This document shows, in pieces, positions 52,478 through 61,911 of a stretch of 64,000 nt of DNA (position 1 is its first letter; each line of letters begins with the position of its first letter). A program made the translations under genes and the position numbers. The DNA comes from CAYQUO01 sp964420835. Lineage in GTDB: Bacteria; Chloroflexota; Anaerolineae; Anaerolineales; Anaerolineaceae. The stretch is from contig CAYQUO010000008.1 of NCBI GenBank assembly GCA_964420835.1, positions 1-64,000 of the forward strand. Direction: 5' to 3'. A model generated the notes under the pieces. That model saw only the letters and a program-made list of their open reading frames with translations. It had not been told where the DNA came from and did no database searches.

Positions 52478-53635
52478 ATGCGGGAAGTAGCCGTACTGGG
52501 AATTGGACAGACAAAAATAGAAGAACATTGGGACAAATCATTACGGGACCTGGCAGGGGATGCACTCTTGACAGCCTTGAAAGATGCCGACCTACCCAAG
52601 GTGGAAAGCATTATTGTGGGCAACATGATGTCCGGCACGGCGAACAGGCAACAACATCTTGGTGCATATCTCGCCGACTGGGTGGGGATACGCTACGCGG
52701 AAGCAGTCAAGGTGGAGGCGGCCTGCAGTTCCGGTGCGGCGGCATTCCGGGCTGCCCTAATGTCGGTGGCATCCGGAGATGTGGATAGTGCAGCAGTCGT
52801 TGGCGTGGAAAAGATGACGGACTCACCCGCTTCCGAGATCACTTCCAGCCTGGCCACAGCCGCCGACGCAGATTGGGAAGTGGACCAGGGTGTATCCTTT
52901 GTCGCGCTCAACGCCCTGGCAATGCGGCGATACATGCATGAGTACGGGTGGAAAAAGGAAGATTTTGCCGGGTTCTCCATCAATGCCCATGCCAATGGAG
53001 CACATAACCCGTACGCCCGCTTCCAGGATCCGATCACCCAAAAAGCCTATGACAGGGCACCAATGATTGCAGACCCAATCAATCTGATGGATGCCTCTCC
53101 AATGGGAGATGGTGCAGCAGCAGTCATCCTGGTTCCAGCCTCCAAAGTTGGCAGCCCAAATCAAGGCAAGGTCATCACAGTTCTTGGATCCGGTGCGGCA
53201 ACGGACACCATTTCCCTGCATGACCGGGTGGAACCCACCTGGCTGTTCGCGGCGGAGAGATCTGCATCTCAGGCATACAAACAGGCTGGCCTGGGACCGG
53301 GAGATATTGATTTCTTTGAACTGCACGATGCCTTTACCATCATGGCCACTTTTTCTCTGGAGGCTGCCGGCTTTGCCGAACGGGGCCAAGGTGTCCGCCT
53401 GGCGCTTGACGGAGAAATCACCCCCAAAGGGCGCATTCCAATCGCAACCAGGGGAGGGTTAAAAGCCCGCGGCCACCCTGTTGGCGCCACCGGCGTATAC
53501 CAGATCGCTGAGGTCGTTCAACAATTAAGAGGGGAAGCTGGTGAAACCCAAGTTGATGGGGCACGTATCGGCATGGCACAAAATATTGGCGGGAGTGGCT
53601 GTAACATGATCGCGCACATCCTGGGGGTCAAGTAA
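52478..53635 (+). CDS. Thiolase-family acyl-CoA acetyltransferase (SCP2-type)
   Basis: About 385 residues. Active-site Cys in VEAACSSGAAAF, then HDAFTIMATFSLEAAGFAERG, and KARGHPVGATG with the second catalytic His. The sequence type is SCP-x/archaeal acetoacetyl-CoA thiolase rather than classical FadA; these often need a DUF35 OB-fold partner, which is not adjacent here. ATG 52478 follows AGAAAGGGG; the longer in-frame extension to 52388 covers the promoter. Confidence 0.9.
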   Translation: MREVAVLGIGQTKIEEHWDKSLRDLAGDALLTALKDADLPKVESIIVGNMMSGTANRQQHLGAYLADWVGIRYAEAVKVEAACSSGAAAFRAALMSVASGDVDSAAVVGVEKMTDSPASEITSSLATAADADWEVDQGVSFVALNALAMRRYMHEYGWKKEDFAGFSINAHANGAHNPYARFQDPITQKAYDRAPMIADPINLMDASPMGDGAAAVILVPASKVGSPNQGKVITVLGSGAATDTISLHDRVEPTWLFAAERSASQAYKQAGLGPGDIDFFELHDAFTIMATFSLEAAGFAERGQGVRLALDGEITPKGRIPIATRGGLKARGHPVGATGVYQIAEVVQQLRGEAGETQVDGARIGMAQNIGGSGCNMIAHILGVK

Positions 53636-53645
53636 AATTGTTGTT

Positions 53646-54539
53646 ATGCCCGAACTTTCTCCGGAGCAAATAAAATCATACCGGGGAATCACCTATTGTT
53701 CAGAACCCGGGCTAAGGGTTCATTCTGAAATTGCGGCGATCGAGTTTGTAAATCAACGCGGCTTCATCTTTTTCTGGCCCATCCAATCAGACCCTTTTCC
53801 AAGCCTTTGGACTGCAGTCGCTGGAAACCGTCCAGTTTCCGATGATCATGATGACCCCGGGCACATATGTTGGGGATGGAAGGATGCCATCCTGGGCACC
53901 GGAAAATGGTACTATGGGAAGTTGCTTCGCCGCCGTAATACAATAATTTCATTGGAGTTGCTCCCTTATTTTTATGCCCTCTCACCCAATTATGGCGACC
54001 CTGAAACCGATTATTTGGACGACTACAGGGAAGGGCGCTTGTCCAATGATGCAAAGGTCTTGTACCAGGCACTGCTTCAGGAAGGACCCTTAAACACCCT
54101 TGACCTGAGACGGAAAGCAAGACTAATGGAGAGGAGCAGTCAGAGCCGTTTTAGCAAGGCACTGGATGAACTACAGATGACTATGCGCATTATCCCCGTA
54201 GGCATAAGCAATGCCGGCCCATGGCATTATGCCTTCCTGTACGATATCGTTCCACGCCATTTCCCAAAACTGATCCAGCAAGCAGAGCCTATTGCTGAGA
54301 ATGAGGCATTCTCCAAACTTGCCCGCTCATTCTTCCTTTCCCAGGGAGCCGCCAGTTCAACCGCCATGGCCCGGTTGTTCCATTGGGATGACCGGATTTT
54401 GGACCAGGTTGTATCCAAATTGGTTGAGGAGGGGTTTTTAATGGATAATGTTGAATTACCCGGTTCCAATGAAAAATATTTGGCAATCCCATCGCTGTTA
54501 AACTCCCCATCCAGGCAGTCCACCATTTTCGCCAAGTAA
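53646..54539 (+). CDS. AlkZ-related winged-helix protein
   Basis: 297 residues resembling the AlkZ/YcaQ DNA-glycosylase group or its 'AlkZ-related' branch: FVNQRGFIFFWPIQSDPFPSLW, HICWGWKDAILGTGKWYYGK, and tandem winged-helix segments at residues ~130-180 and ~220-275. I do not see the QxQ or QxD catalytic motif typical of AlkZ/YcaQ, so glycosylase activity is uncertain. No ribosome binding site is visible; the start ATG is 10 nt after the thiolase stop, suggesting coupling. Confidence 0.68.
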   Translation: MPELSPEQIKSYRGITYCSEPGLRVHSEIAAIEFVNQRGFIFFWPIQSDPFPSLWTAVAGNRPVSDDHDDPGHICWGWKDAILGTGKWYYGKLLRRRNTIISLELLPYFYALSPNYGDPETDYLDDYREGRLSNDAKVLYQALLQEGPLNTLDLRRKARLMERSSQSRFSKALDELQMTMRIIPVGISNAGPWHYAFLYDIVPRHFPKLIQQAEPIAENEAFSKLARSFFLSQGAASSTAMARLFHWDDRILDQVVSKLVEEGFLMDNVELPGSNEKYLAIPSLLNSPSRQSTIFAK

Positions 54540-54579
54540 CCTTTCTTACAATTATTGCCACTATATGGACAAATAAACC

Positions 54580-55359
54580 ATGACAACATCAAAGACTTTA
54601 CAAGAGAAAATCCATCAGGCCGGAATGATCATTCGGGAGGCAAACCATGTCGTTGTACTGACTGGTGCAGGGATCTCCGTCCCCTCCGGCATCCCGGATT
54701 TCCGATCTGAGGCTTCCGGGTTGTGGACACGGGACGACCCGATGGTGATTGCTTCGCTTACTTCATTTTTAAAAACCCCCCAAAAATTTTACGACTGGCT
54801 TCGTCCCCTATTGAATCAGCAAAAATCAGCACTTCCAAATTCCGCCCACCTGGCGCTTGCCGAGCTTGAGAAATCCGGCAGGCTGCAAGCATTATTAACC
54901 CAGAATATTGATGGGCTTCATCAGGCGGCAGGCTCGACCAACGTGATTGAACTTCATGGTGGTATGGGCTCGTTAACCTGTCCGAGCTGTCAATTCTCAA
55001 CCGATACAGGCCCTTACCTTGAGCCACTGATTAACCATGGCAGTTTGCCACTCTGCCCAAATTGCGGAAAGGTCTTAAAACCGGATATTGTCCTGTTCGA
55101 AGAAATGTTACCCGAGAAGGCCTGGTTTACCGCCGAACAACACTGCGAACTGGCAGATGCATTCCTGGTCGTTGGTTCGTCCCTCTCTGTGACACCGGTC
55201 GCCAACCTCCCCTTGTACGCGCTTCAGCACAAGGCAAGGTTGATCATTATTACCTATTCCCATACCTATCTTGACCAGCGTGCCGATGTCGTCATAAACG
55301 AGGATGTTAGCCACGTACTGCCCCTCCTTGTGGAAGAAGTCGTCAAGGGGCATGCCTGA
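54580..55359 (+). CDS. Sir2-family NAD-dependent protein deacylase
   Basis: 259 residues. GAGISVPSGIPDFRS, TQNIDGLHQAAG, catalytic His in ELHGG, Cys4 zinc site (CPSC...CPNCG), and VVGSSLSVTPVANLP. It removes acyl groups from lysines using NAD+. It lacks the Tyr/Arg pair of CobB-type desuccinylases in the usual position as far as I can judge, so deacetylase is the simpler call. Confidence 0.93.
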   Translation: MTTSKTLQEKIHQAGMIIREANHVVVLTGAGISVPSGIPDFRSEASGLWTRDDPMVIASLTSFLKTPQKFYDWLRPLLNQQKSALPNSAHLALAELEKSGRLQALLTQNIDGLHQAAGSTNVIELHGGMGSLTCPSCQFSTDTGPYLEPLINHGSLPLCPNCGKVLKPDIVLFEEMLPEKAWFTAEQHCELADAFLVVGSSLSVTPVANLPLYALQHKARLIIITYSHTYLDQRADVVINEDVSHVLPLLVEEVVKGHA

Positions 55360-55414
55360 TCAATCCAGGAATGAATCCCAAACGTCAACGACCCAGTAAA
55401 TAAACGGAATTAAA

Positions 55415-55454
55415 GATACCGGTTTCGGATCTTCCAAACCCCGATACCGGTATT
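55415..55454. terminator. Hairpin terminator between convergent sirtuin and degV genes
   Basis: 14-bp imperfect stem (GATACCGGTTTCGG with CCGATACCGGTATT; one T-T mismatch and one G-U) around a 12-nt loop. It is followed by TAGTCCTTTT on the plus strand and by TTTAATT on the minus strand. Confidence 0.65.
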
Positions 55455-55493
55455 TAGTCCTTTTCAGAAACAACCCCACCACAGCGACCTGGT

Positions 55494-56351
55494 TTATGTT
55501 GAAAATATATCCACAGGCGCGAAAGCAAGCCCGACCAGGCTTGGACCTGTATGAGCCCCCAGCACAGGGGCAACCGGTGTTACAGGTTCAAAATGGCACT
55601 TACACCGGGACTGGATTAATTCGACCAAGTAATCAACTGATTCGAGATTCTTCCCATGAAGAGGTTGCACCCGAAGTTCACTTCCAGCGGGATAAACCGA
55701 TTCTATAAAGTCAACTATTCTGTTCATGGCCCGCTTGAGCGTCACTTCCTGACCTTCAGTTCGATACTTGCCACTCTCGCGGTCCACAGTAATGATCGGT
55801 TTAATATTCAATAAAGAAGCGACCAGGCCTTTCAGGTGGCTAATTCTTCCCCCATGAATTAAATACTTCAAACTGTTCAGGGTGAAGACCCCAAAAGCCT
55901 TATCGCCGATCTCCTGCAGGTGGGTAAGTATCTTCTCCAGCGGCCAGCCGTTTTTTATCGCCCTAGCGGCCGCCTCAACCTGCCAACCCTGCGGACAGGA
56001 TAGGGTTTTTGTATCCACAATCGTCACGCGGGCTTCAGGCACCATGGCGGCGCCGGCCGTGGCGGCACTAACGGTGCCACTTAAGCCAGAGGAGATATGT
56101 ATGGAGAGAATATCCGGATCTGTCTCAGCCAGGTTCCGGTAAAGGTCTGCAAATTCTCCTGCAGATGGCTGCGAAGTGGTTGGGAACTCCTCGGTTTTGG
56201 AAAGCATGTCGTAAAATTCATCTGCAGCCAGATCCTTTCCTCCCTCATATGTTCTCCCTTCCAAGGTAATGCGGAGGGGAACATATTTTATGTCCAATCC
56301 GGTTTTTTGCTCTGGGGCCAGATCAGCCCCATGGTCCGTAACAATTTGCAT
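55494..56351 (-). CDS. DegV-family fatty-acid-binding protein
   Basis: 285 residues. DegV fold with IVTDHGADL, TTSQPSAGEF, SIHISSGLSGT, and the C-terminal HTGPSLVGLAF. Family members bind a fatty acid; FakB proteins present it to FakA kinase, but no fakA is in the window. Stand-alone between convergent sirtuin and, upstream, mutL. Confidence 0.9.
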   Translation of the reverse strand: MQIVTDHGADLAPEQKTGLDIKYVPLRITLEGRTYEGGKDLAADEFYDMLSKTEEFPTTSQPSAGEFADLYRNLAETDPDILSIHISSGLSGTVSAATAGAAMVPEARVTIVDTKTLSCPQGWQVEAAARAIKNGWPLEKILTHLQEIGDKAFGVFTLNSLKYLIHGGRISHLKGLVASLLNIKPIITVDRESGKYRTEGQEVTLKRAMNRIVDFIESVYPAGSELRVQPLHGKNLESVDYLVELIQSRCKCHFEPVTPVAPVLGAHTGPSLVGLAFAPVDIFST

Positions 56352-56479
56352 TGTTTTCTCCTTGGCAATTCAGGATAAAAGATGTAACAATTGTCAGATC
56401 GGGAATTATATCCTAACAAGGAAATTTTGAACTCTCCAGCGGGGATTTGTATTCCGGATTTCACTTGAGGCAAAATGAC

Positions 56480-58267
56480 CTATCGACTGCCTTTCCGACC
56501 GAATTGCCTCTCCAACAGATCAATCGAAAGGTGGATCATGGTGGGTCGTCCGTGGGGGCAGGTTCGTGGAGAACTGCATTTTTCGAGGTCTCGTATCAAT
56601 GCTTCCTGTTCTGCAACAGATAATAATTGCCCTCCTTTAATAGCAACCCGTTTGCAGATACGAGCGATCAGGCGATTCTCCATTTGGGATTGCAATTGAG
56701 TTTCATCTTCTTCAAAATCCTCCACAATTGACCGAAGAGCAATCCCAGGGTCAATGTTCCCTAAAAATTCCGGAATGGCCCGGATGCGAAATGCCCCCGG
56801 GCCGAAAGGGTCAACCAGAAACCCGAGCTTTTCCAAGGTTGGCAGTTGCGCCTCCAGCAAGGCAGAACTATGCGGAGGAAGCTGCAGCAAACAGGGTTCA
56901 AGAAGGTTTTGTGCCAACACCTCCCCTCTTCCCAGGTTTAAATATTTCTCGAATAATATTCTTTCATGGGCGGCATGTTGATCGACCAGATAAAGCCCGT
57001 CCGGGCCTTCGGCGACCAGATAGGTTGCCCCAATCTGGCCTATCAGCCTTAGGATCGGGAAATGTGCCGAGCGAAGTGGTTCCTGGGTGTGGGTTTCCGG
57101 CCCTGCACCTGGTGGATGCAACTGATTACCATCGGGAGCAACCTTCCCGGCAACTGCCGCTTCTTCAGTGGACATTTGCCAGGATGGATGGATGGCATCT
57201 TTCCAGGTTTCAAGTTGGTCTCGTTGACCTGTTAAGCGCCCACCATCGTTCCAAGTCTGTTGGTAAACTGGCGGGAAAGGTGAATAAGCCAGCAAACCCC
57301 GCCGAACGGACCGTTGGACAATGGAAAACACCCGGTCTGGCTGTCGGAAGCGTACTTCAGCCTTGGCTGGATGGACATTTACATCGACCCACTCCGGGTC
57401 CATGGAAATAAAAAGAACACCAAGGGGGAACCGGCCAACCATCAGGTATGTGCGATAAGCCTTGAGTATGGCTGAAGTGAGTGAATTGTCCTGCACCCAA
57501 CGCCCGTTAACAAAAAAGGTGATCTCTTTTCGATTCGAGCGGGTGAGCGTAATGGGGCTGACATAGCCACTGACCTCAAGTCCTTCATCCTTGAGGGAAA
57601 TTTCAAGAAGTTGGCGTGAGATTTCCACCCCATACAGGGAAGCCATGATTTCACGACGGTCGCCCCTGCCTGTGGTCTGCAAAACCCTTTTTCCATCCTG
57701 GATCAGATCGAACCGTACGCCTGGGTAGGCGATCGCATAGCGGGTTACCAGCGAATCAATCTGTTGCCGTTCTGTAGAATCACGTTTGAGGAACTTTAGG
57801 CGTGCCGGAACATTAAAAAACAGGCTCTCTACTGAGACCAATGTACCCTGAGGCCCTCCATGTGCCTCCTCAGCAACCACCGCTCCACCTTCTACAACCA
57901 ATCGGGCGGCCATATTTTGACTTTCATGCCTGGAGATAATGGACAAGCGGGATACCGACGCAATGGAAGCCAGTGCTTCGCCTCGGAATCCAAGGGTGGT
58001 GATACGGAAAAGATCTGCAGCGGTGTTCAACTTGCTGGTGGCATACCGTGTCAAGGCAAGTTTTAATTCCTCCGCAGGAATGCCGACCCCATCATCGCTT
58101 ACGGTTATCTGTTGCCTGCCTGCAGCCACAACATTGATGGTTATGGAGCGCGATCCTGCATCCAAAGAATTTTCCAGCAATTCTTTGACCACGGAAGCAG
58201 GCCGTTCCACTACTTCGCCTGCTGCGATCTGCGACGCAACATCTTCCGTAAGGATATGAATGGGCAT
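56480..58267 (-). CDS. mutL: DNA mismatch repair protein MutL (endonuclease type)
   Basis: 595 residues. GHKL ATPase: KELLENSLDAG, DDGVGIP, TLGFRGEALASIASV. C-terminal domain has DQHAAHERILFE, matching the DQHA(x)2E(x)4E endonuclease motif, and CPHGRPT. So it nicks DNA itself, as in organisms without MutH/Dam. mutS is not in this window. Confidence 0.95.
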   Translation of the reverse strand: MPIHILTEDVASQIAAGEVVERPASVVKELLENSLDAGSRSITINVVAAGRQQITVSDDGVGIPAEELKLALTRYATSKLNTAADLFRITTLGFRGEALASIASVSRLSIISRHESQNMAARLVVEGGAVVAEEAHGGPQGTLVSVESLFFNVPARLKFLKRDSTERQQIDSLVTRYAIAYPGVRFDLIQDGKRVLQTTGRGDRREIMASLYGVEISRQLLEISLKDEGLEVSGYVSPITLTRSNRKEITFFVNGRWVQDNSLTSAILKAYRTYLMVGRFPLGVLFISMDPEWVDVNVHPAKAEVRFRQPDRVFSIVQRSVRRGLLAYSPFPPVYQQTWNDGGRLTGQRDQLETWKDAIHPSWQMSTEEAAVAGKVAPDGNQLHPPGAGPETHTQEPLRSAHFPILRLIGQIGATYLVAEGPDGLYLVDQHAAHERILFEKYLNLGRGEVLAQNLLEPCLLQLPPHSSALLEAQLPTLEKLGFLVDPFGPGAFRIRAIPEFLGNIDPGIALRSIVEDFEEDETQLQSQMENRLIARICKRVAIKGGQLLSVAEQEALIRDLEKCSSPRTCPHGRPTMIHLSIDLLERQFGRKGSR

Positions 58268-58509
58268 ACCTCAATCCTCCGGTTATTATACCTTTCAAGA
58301 TAACTCCCCCCTGCTGCAGACTGATCTCACCCGGCAATCCCCATACCGGAAGAGCATTCAAATTCGTTGAATCCCTACAATGTTACCGAAGAGGTAATAA
58401 TTCATTTCAATACCTATTCTACGGGATTTCGCTATTTCCTGATTGCTATTTCTGGCCTGCACCACCAATGCACACCAATCCAAGTGATAAGATTCATGCA
58501 GGGGCATGG

Positions 58510-58538
58510 TTGACGAATGGATAGAAACCCATTATATT
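58510..58538 (+). promoter_or_regulatory. Promoter of rnpB
   Basis: TTGACG (58510-58515), 17 nt, TATATT (58533-58538); start expected at 58545-58546, exactly the RNA 5' end. It lies in the 278-nt divergent region between mutL and rnpB, which holds no gene. Confidence 0.75.
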
Positions 58539-58545
58539 GAAATTG

Positions 58546-58975
58546 TCCCAGGCTGGCCGGGCGGTCGCGGTGCTGAAACATCAGCATCGAGGAAAGTCCG
58601 CACTCCAAAGAGCAGGGTGCCGGGTAACACCCGGAGCGGGGAGCCTCCCATGGGGCGAACCTGCTGGATGGGCCACAGAAACATACCGCCTTACCAAAGG
58701 CAAGGGTGAAATGGTGGTGTAAGAGACCACCGGCGCAGTCAGCAATGCTGCGGCCAGGCAACCCCCACCCGGAGCAAGGCCAAGCAGGGGCGAAGTTCAT
58801 CCCCAAGGGATGGACGGGAAATGGCTCGTTTCCCGGTGAAAACGCCAAAGCCCCGGGTAGGCTGCTTGAACTGCCTGGCAACATGCAGTCCAGAGAGATG
58901 GCCGCCCAAACGGTGAAAGTCCGGAAACGGATACTCCACTGTTGGACAGAATGCGGCTTACAGGCCAGCCTGGGC
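58546..58975 (+). ncRNA. rnpB: RNase P RNA (bacterial class A)
   Basis: P1 stem from CCCAGGCTGG (58547-58556) with CCAGCCTGGG (58965-58974). Universally conserved blocks GAGGAAAGTCCGCACTCC near the 5' end and ACAGAATGCGGCTTACAGG near the 3' end, and AGAGACCACCG-type and GGTAAACCCC-like (GCAACCCCCACCCGG) regions between. It is the catalytic RNA of tRNA 5' processing. Length about 430 nt is usual for class A. Confidence 0.95.
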
Positions 58976-59050
58976 CTGAAATCAACCCACCCGGAAATAC
59001 TACCAACCTGAGGCTGTCATTCAGGGAAAAGACCCTTGCAGCCGGCAATG

Positions 59051-59079
59051 ATCCGCCGTGAACAACCGGGCGGATTTTC
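59051..59079 (+). terminator. Terminator downstream of rnpB
   Basis: ATCCGCC / GGCGGAT, 11-nt loop, followed by TTTCCTT. It abuts the stop codon of the convergent glycerophosphodiesterase gene. Confidence 0.6.
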
Positions 59080-59080
59080 C

Positions 59081-59845
59081 TTATCGCGTTGGGTGAATTT
59101 CTTCCAAAACCTGGTTAAGGATATCCGGCCGGTTTGTAACGATTCCGTGCACTCCAAGATGGATTAATCTGCGCATCTCCTCCGGGTCATCGGGATCCCA
59201 GGCAAACACCGACAAACCGTTCAGGCGGCTTTCATCGAGAACCGTACGATCACAATAACGGTAATAGCACGCCTGAATGTTGGCCACCGGAAGGACCTGG
59301 TCGACCAATTGCCGCGGCGTCAGGGTACCATCCTGGGGCCAGGGATTATGCAACGCTGGAGTAGCAGGAAGCAGGTTCCTGGCGTAGCGCAGAACATTCT
59401 CCGAGAATGCATCAAGGATGATGCGTTCCACGAAACCTTCTCTTTTCACAATAGACGCCACTGCCTCTGCAGTAGCAATTCCTTCTACTTCAGCCGTTTT
59501 CCTGTCTGTTGTTTCAGGCTCATATTTCAATTCCAAACAAAGGCGGACATCATGAGGGCGGACAAGTTCGATGACCTCCATCAGGGTGGGTACCTTTTCC
59601 CCCTTCCCGGCGTTCAATTGCTTGATTTCAGAAAGGTTTTTTTCCCACACCTTCCCTGAACCATTTGTCGTTCGATCCACGGTTTCATCATGCATTACGA
59701 CCACATGTCGATCGCGGGTCAGCCGTAAATCCATTTCGATCAGATCCACTCCAATCTCGATCGCCCGTCGAAAAGCCATCAGGGTGTTCTCCGGGCACTC
59801 CCGCGAGGCTCCCCGATGGGCACTGCGAATCAAAGGATACTTCAT
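59081..59845 (-). CDS. Glycerophosphodiester phosphodiesterase
   Basis: About 254 residues, GDPD TIM barrel. SAHRGASRECPENT (catalytic His and Arg), GVDLIEMDLRLTRD, VVMHDETVDRTT, and C-terminal DPDDPEEMRRLIHLGVHGIVTNRPD. It yields glycerol-3-phosphate plus an alcohol. No signal peptide with ATG 59845 (GAGGTGTT upstream), so cytoplasmic. It is divergent from the GntR regulator and its ABC transporter, which could transport a related substrate. Confidence 0.92.
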   Translation of the reverse strand: MKYPLIRSAHRGASRECPENTLMAFRRAIEIGVDLIEMDLRLTRDRHVVVMHDETVDRTTNGSGKVWEKNLSEIKQLNAGKGEKVPTLMEVIELVRPHDVRLCLELKYEPETTDRKTAEVEGIATAEAVASIVKREGFVERIILDAFSENVLRYARNLLPATPALHNPWPQDGTLTPRQLVDQVLPVANIQACYYRYCDRTVLDESRLNGLSVFAWDPDDPEEMRRLIHLGVHGIVTNRPDILNQVLEEIHPTR

Positions 59846-59955
59846 AACACCTCTTGTAAATAACACAAAACCATGAACGGTTCTTGAGTATAGCCATGTC
59901 ATAAGTGGTGGTCAAGGATTACCTGGTGGATGAGATTCCCACATCAGTATTTCAT

Positions 59956-59983
59956 TTGACTTTCGTCGCATTATCCCTATAAT
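59956..59983 (+). promoter_or_regulatory. Promoter of the GntR regulator / ABC transporter operon
   Basis: TTGACT (59956-59961), 16 nt, TATAAT (59978-59983); expected start near 59990. Confidence 0.7.
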
Positions 59984-59987
59984 AATC

Positions 59988-60005
59988 GTTATAACATGTT
60001 ACAAC
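59988..60005. promoter_or_regulatory. Palindromic candidate operator overlapping the start site
   Basis: GTTATAACATGTTACAAC, 18 bp, palindromic except for one pair, centred about 7 nt downstream of the predicted start site. Position and symmetry fit autorepression by the GntR-type protein coded just downstream. Confidence 0.5.
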
Positions 60006-60034
60006 CTGGTTCCTTTTGTCAGGAGTGTCCTTCA

Positions 60035-60787
60035 ATGATCGCACCTGTTAAAACAAGAACCATGACCCTGACAGATTTGACGATCTGTGAACTGGAGAAA
60101 GCCATTGCCGAGGGAACTTTTCCACCAGGAGGACAATTCCCCAGTGAAAATGAACTGATTCGCTTATTGGGTGTTTCCCGCACAACCGTCCGTGAAGCGC
60201 TGCGGCGATTGGAAGAACGGGGAATGATCGTTCGCAAGCAGGGTGTTGGAACCTTTCTCCGAAATAGAGGCATTGTGGACCAGTTGAATGAAAATTTCAG
60301 CGTTGTCGAACTGGTCCGGTCGGCTAACATGGATTATGGCGCAAAAGATGTATCGGTTAATAAAGTTCCATCAAACAAGAAAATTGCCGAAAAACTTCAA
60401 ATTGAAAGCGGAGAACCGGTTATTTTGGTCCAGCGGACCAGAACTGCCAACCAGAGGCCGGCCGCCTTCTCGCTGGATTACTTCCCATCCTGGGTGGTAC
60501 CAGACCCCGATATCTTTAAAGATGCCGTCCTAAACGATACCCTTTACAGGGTTCTAAAAGAAACTTTACACATATCCATCTCCTACGGGATCGCCCATCT
60601 GTTCAGCGAAAACGCCTCATTGGCAATATCAAAAACCCTGGAATTGGAACAGAACTGTGCAATCATGAAACTGGAACAGGTTGATTACGACGCCCGGGAA
60701 AATCCAGTGCTGTATACAAACGACTATTATGCACCTGGCATCTTTGACTTTGTTGTTTTTCGCAAAGGAGGGGGAGTCAGAGGATAG
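60035..60787 (+). CDS. GntR-family (HutC/UTRA) transcriptional regulator
   Basis: About 250 residues. Winged helix with FPSENELIRLLGVSRTTVREALRRLEERGMI, then a UTRA ligand-binding domain (GEPVILVQRTRTANQRPAAFSLDYFP, LEQVDYDARENPVLYTNDYYAP). It likely controls the adjacent transporter genes in response to the imported compound. ATG 60035 follows CAGGAGTG; the upstream in-frame ATG at 59996 falls inside the operator. Confidence 0.9.
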   Translation: MIAPVKTRTMTLTDLTICELEKAIAEGTFPPGGQFPSENELIRLLGVSRTTVREALRRLEERGMIVRKQGVGTFLRNRGIVDQLNENFSVVELVRSANMDYGAKDVSVNKVPSNKKIAEKLQIESGEPVILVQRTRTANQRPAAFSLDYFPSWVVPDPDIFKDAVLNDTLYRVLKETLHISISYGIAHLFSENASLAISKTLELEQNCAIMKLEQVDYDARENPVLYTNDYYAPGIFDFVVFRKGGGVRG

Positions 60788-60855
60788 ACCATTAATCATC
60801 CATTGATAGAATTGTTCTCCTCAATCCATACCCAAGAAGGGACACCAGCAATGCC

Positions 60856-61911
60856 ATGACGACCCTGACAATTAAAAACCTGGTAAAAAAATACGGTGAC
60901 AACACCGTTGTTGACCACCTTAATCTTACCGTGAATGATGGAGAATTCGTCACCCTGCTTGGACCTTCGGGATGCGGGAAGACAACCACCCTGAGAGCCA
61001 TCGCCGGCCTGGCGGAGATTGACGGAGGCGAGATCTACTTTGATGACAGGTTAATGAACAATGTTCCCCCCAACAAACGTTCCGCCTCAATGGTCTTTCA
61101 AACTTATGCCCTTTTTCCACACATGAGCGTGCAGGAGAATGTCGGATACGGGCTTAAAATGCAAAAGGTGCCCAAGGCTGACAAACAAAAACGGGTCAAT
61201 GAAGTTCTGGAGATGATGGGACTAAGTGAATTGGCAAACCGCCGACCCGGGCAGCTTTCCGGCGGGCAGCAACAGCGAGTAGCTGTGGCCCGGGCGATTG
61301 TGACCCAGCCTTTGCTCCTTCTGTTTGACGAGCCATTATCAAACCTGGACCTTAAATTGCGTGAACGCTTGAGGATTGATATACGCGAACTGCAACGCCG
61401 CTTGAAAATCACGTCGATCTATGTCACACATGACCAGGCTGAAGCGCTGGTAATCTCTGATCGGATCGCCATCATGGACAAAGGGATCATCGTCCAGATG
61501 GGCGACCCTGTCAGCGTTTACAACCGCCCAAATTCCGCCTTCACTGCTGATTTTATTGGCCAGGCAAATACGATCAAAGGCAGGGTCATCTCATCGAACA
61601 ACCAGGGCAGCATTATCGAGACACCCATCGGCACGCTGGAATCATCAGACATTCTTCAAAGCCATCCCAATGACGTCCTCGCCTGTTGGCGGCCTGAAGA
61701 CATGATGTTTTATCAAGAGGGCGTGCAAAACAAGGTGGAATGTGTCGTCATCCGCAATATTTTCATGGGGAACCTTACCGAGATCTTCGTCGATGTGAAC
61801 GGGAATACCTTCCGTATGCAAATCAGCGGTGCTGTTGATCTTATGCCCGGGGACAGGGTGACACTTGGCATTTCAAATGACAGGATCCGGGTGATTGGGG
61901 GTTCTCAATGA
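60856..61911 (+). CDS. ABC transporter ATP-binding protein (PotA/FbpC type)
   Basis: 351 residues. Walker A GPSGCGKTT, Q-loop VFQTYALFPHM, signature LSGGQQQRVAVARAI, Walker B LLLFDEPLSNLD, switch VTHDQAEAL, and a C-terminal TOBE domain (residues ~275-345). It energises the two permeases that follow; its stop overlaps the next start by 4 nt (ATGA). Substrate class by family: polyamine, iron, phosphonate or thiamine-type. Confidence 0.93.
   Translation: MTTLTIKNLVKKYGDNTVVDHLNLTVNDGEFVTLLGPSGCGKTTTLRAIAGLAEIDGGEIYFDDRLMNNVPPNKRSASMVFQTYALFPHMSVQENVGYGLKMQKVPKADKQKRVNEVLEMMGLSELANRRPGQLSGGQQQRVAVARAIVTQPLLLLFDEPLSNLDLKLRERLRIDIRELQRRLKITSIYVTHDQAEALVISDRIAIMDKGIIVQMGDPVSVYNRPNSAFTADFIGQANTIKGRVISSNNQGSIIETPIGTLESSDILQSHPNDVLACWRPEDMMFYQEGVQNKVECVVIRNIFMGNLTEIFVDVNGNTFRMQISGAVDLMPGDRVTLGISNDRIRVIGGSQ

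Noticed and set aside
56728..57411. 227-codon plus-strand frame opposite mutL
   Set aside because: Antisense shadow of the MutL C-terminal and linker regions.
58432..59048. Open frames of 66-150 codons across the rnpB locus
   Set aside because: The region is RNase P RNA with its own promoter and conserved blocks; the frames are incidental to GC-rich structure.
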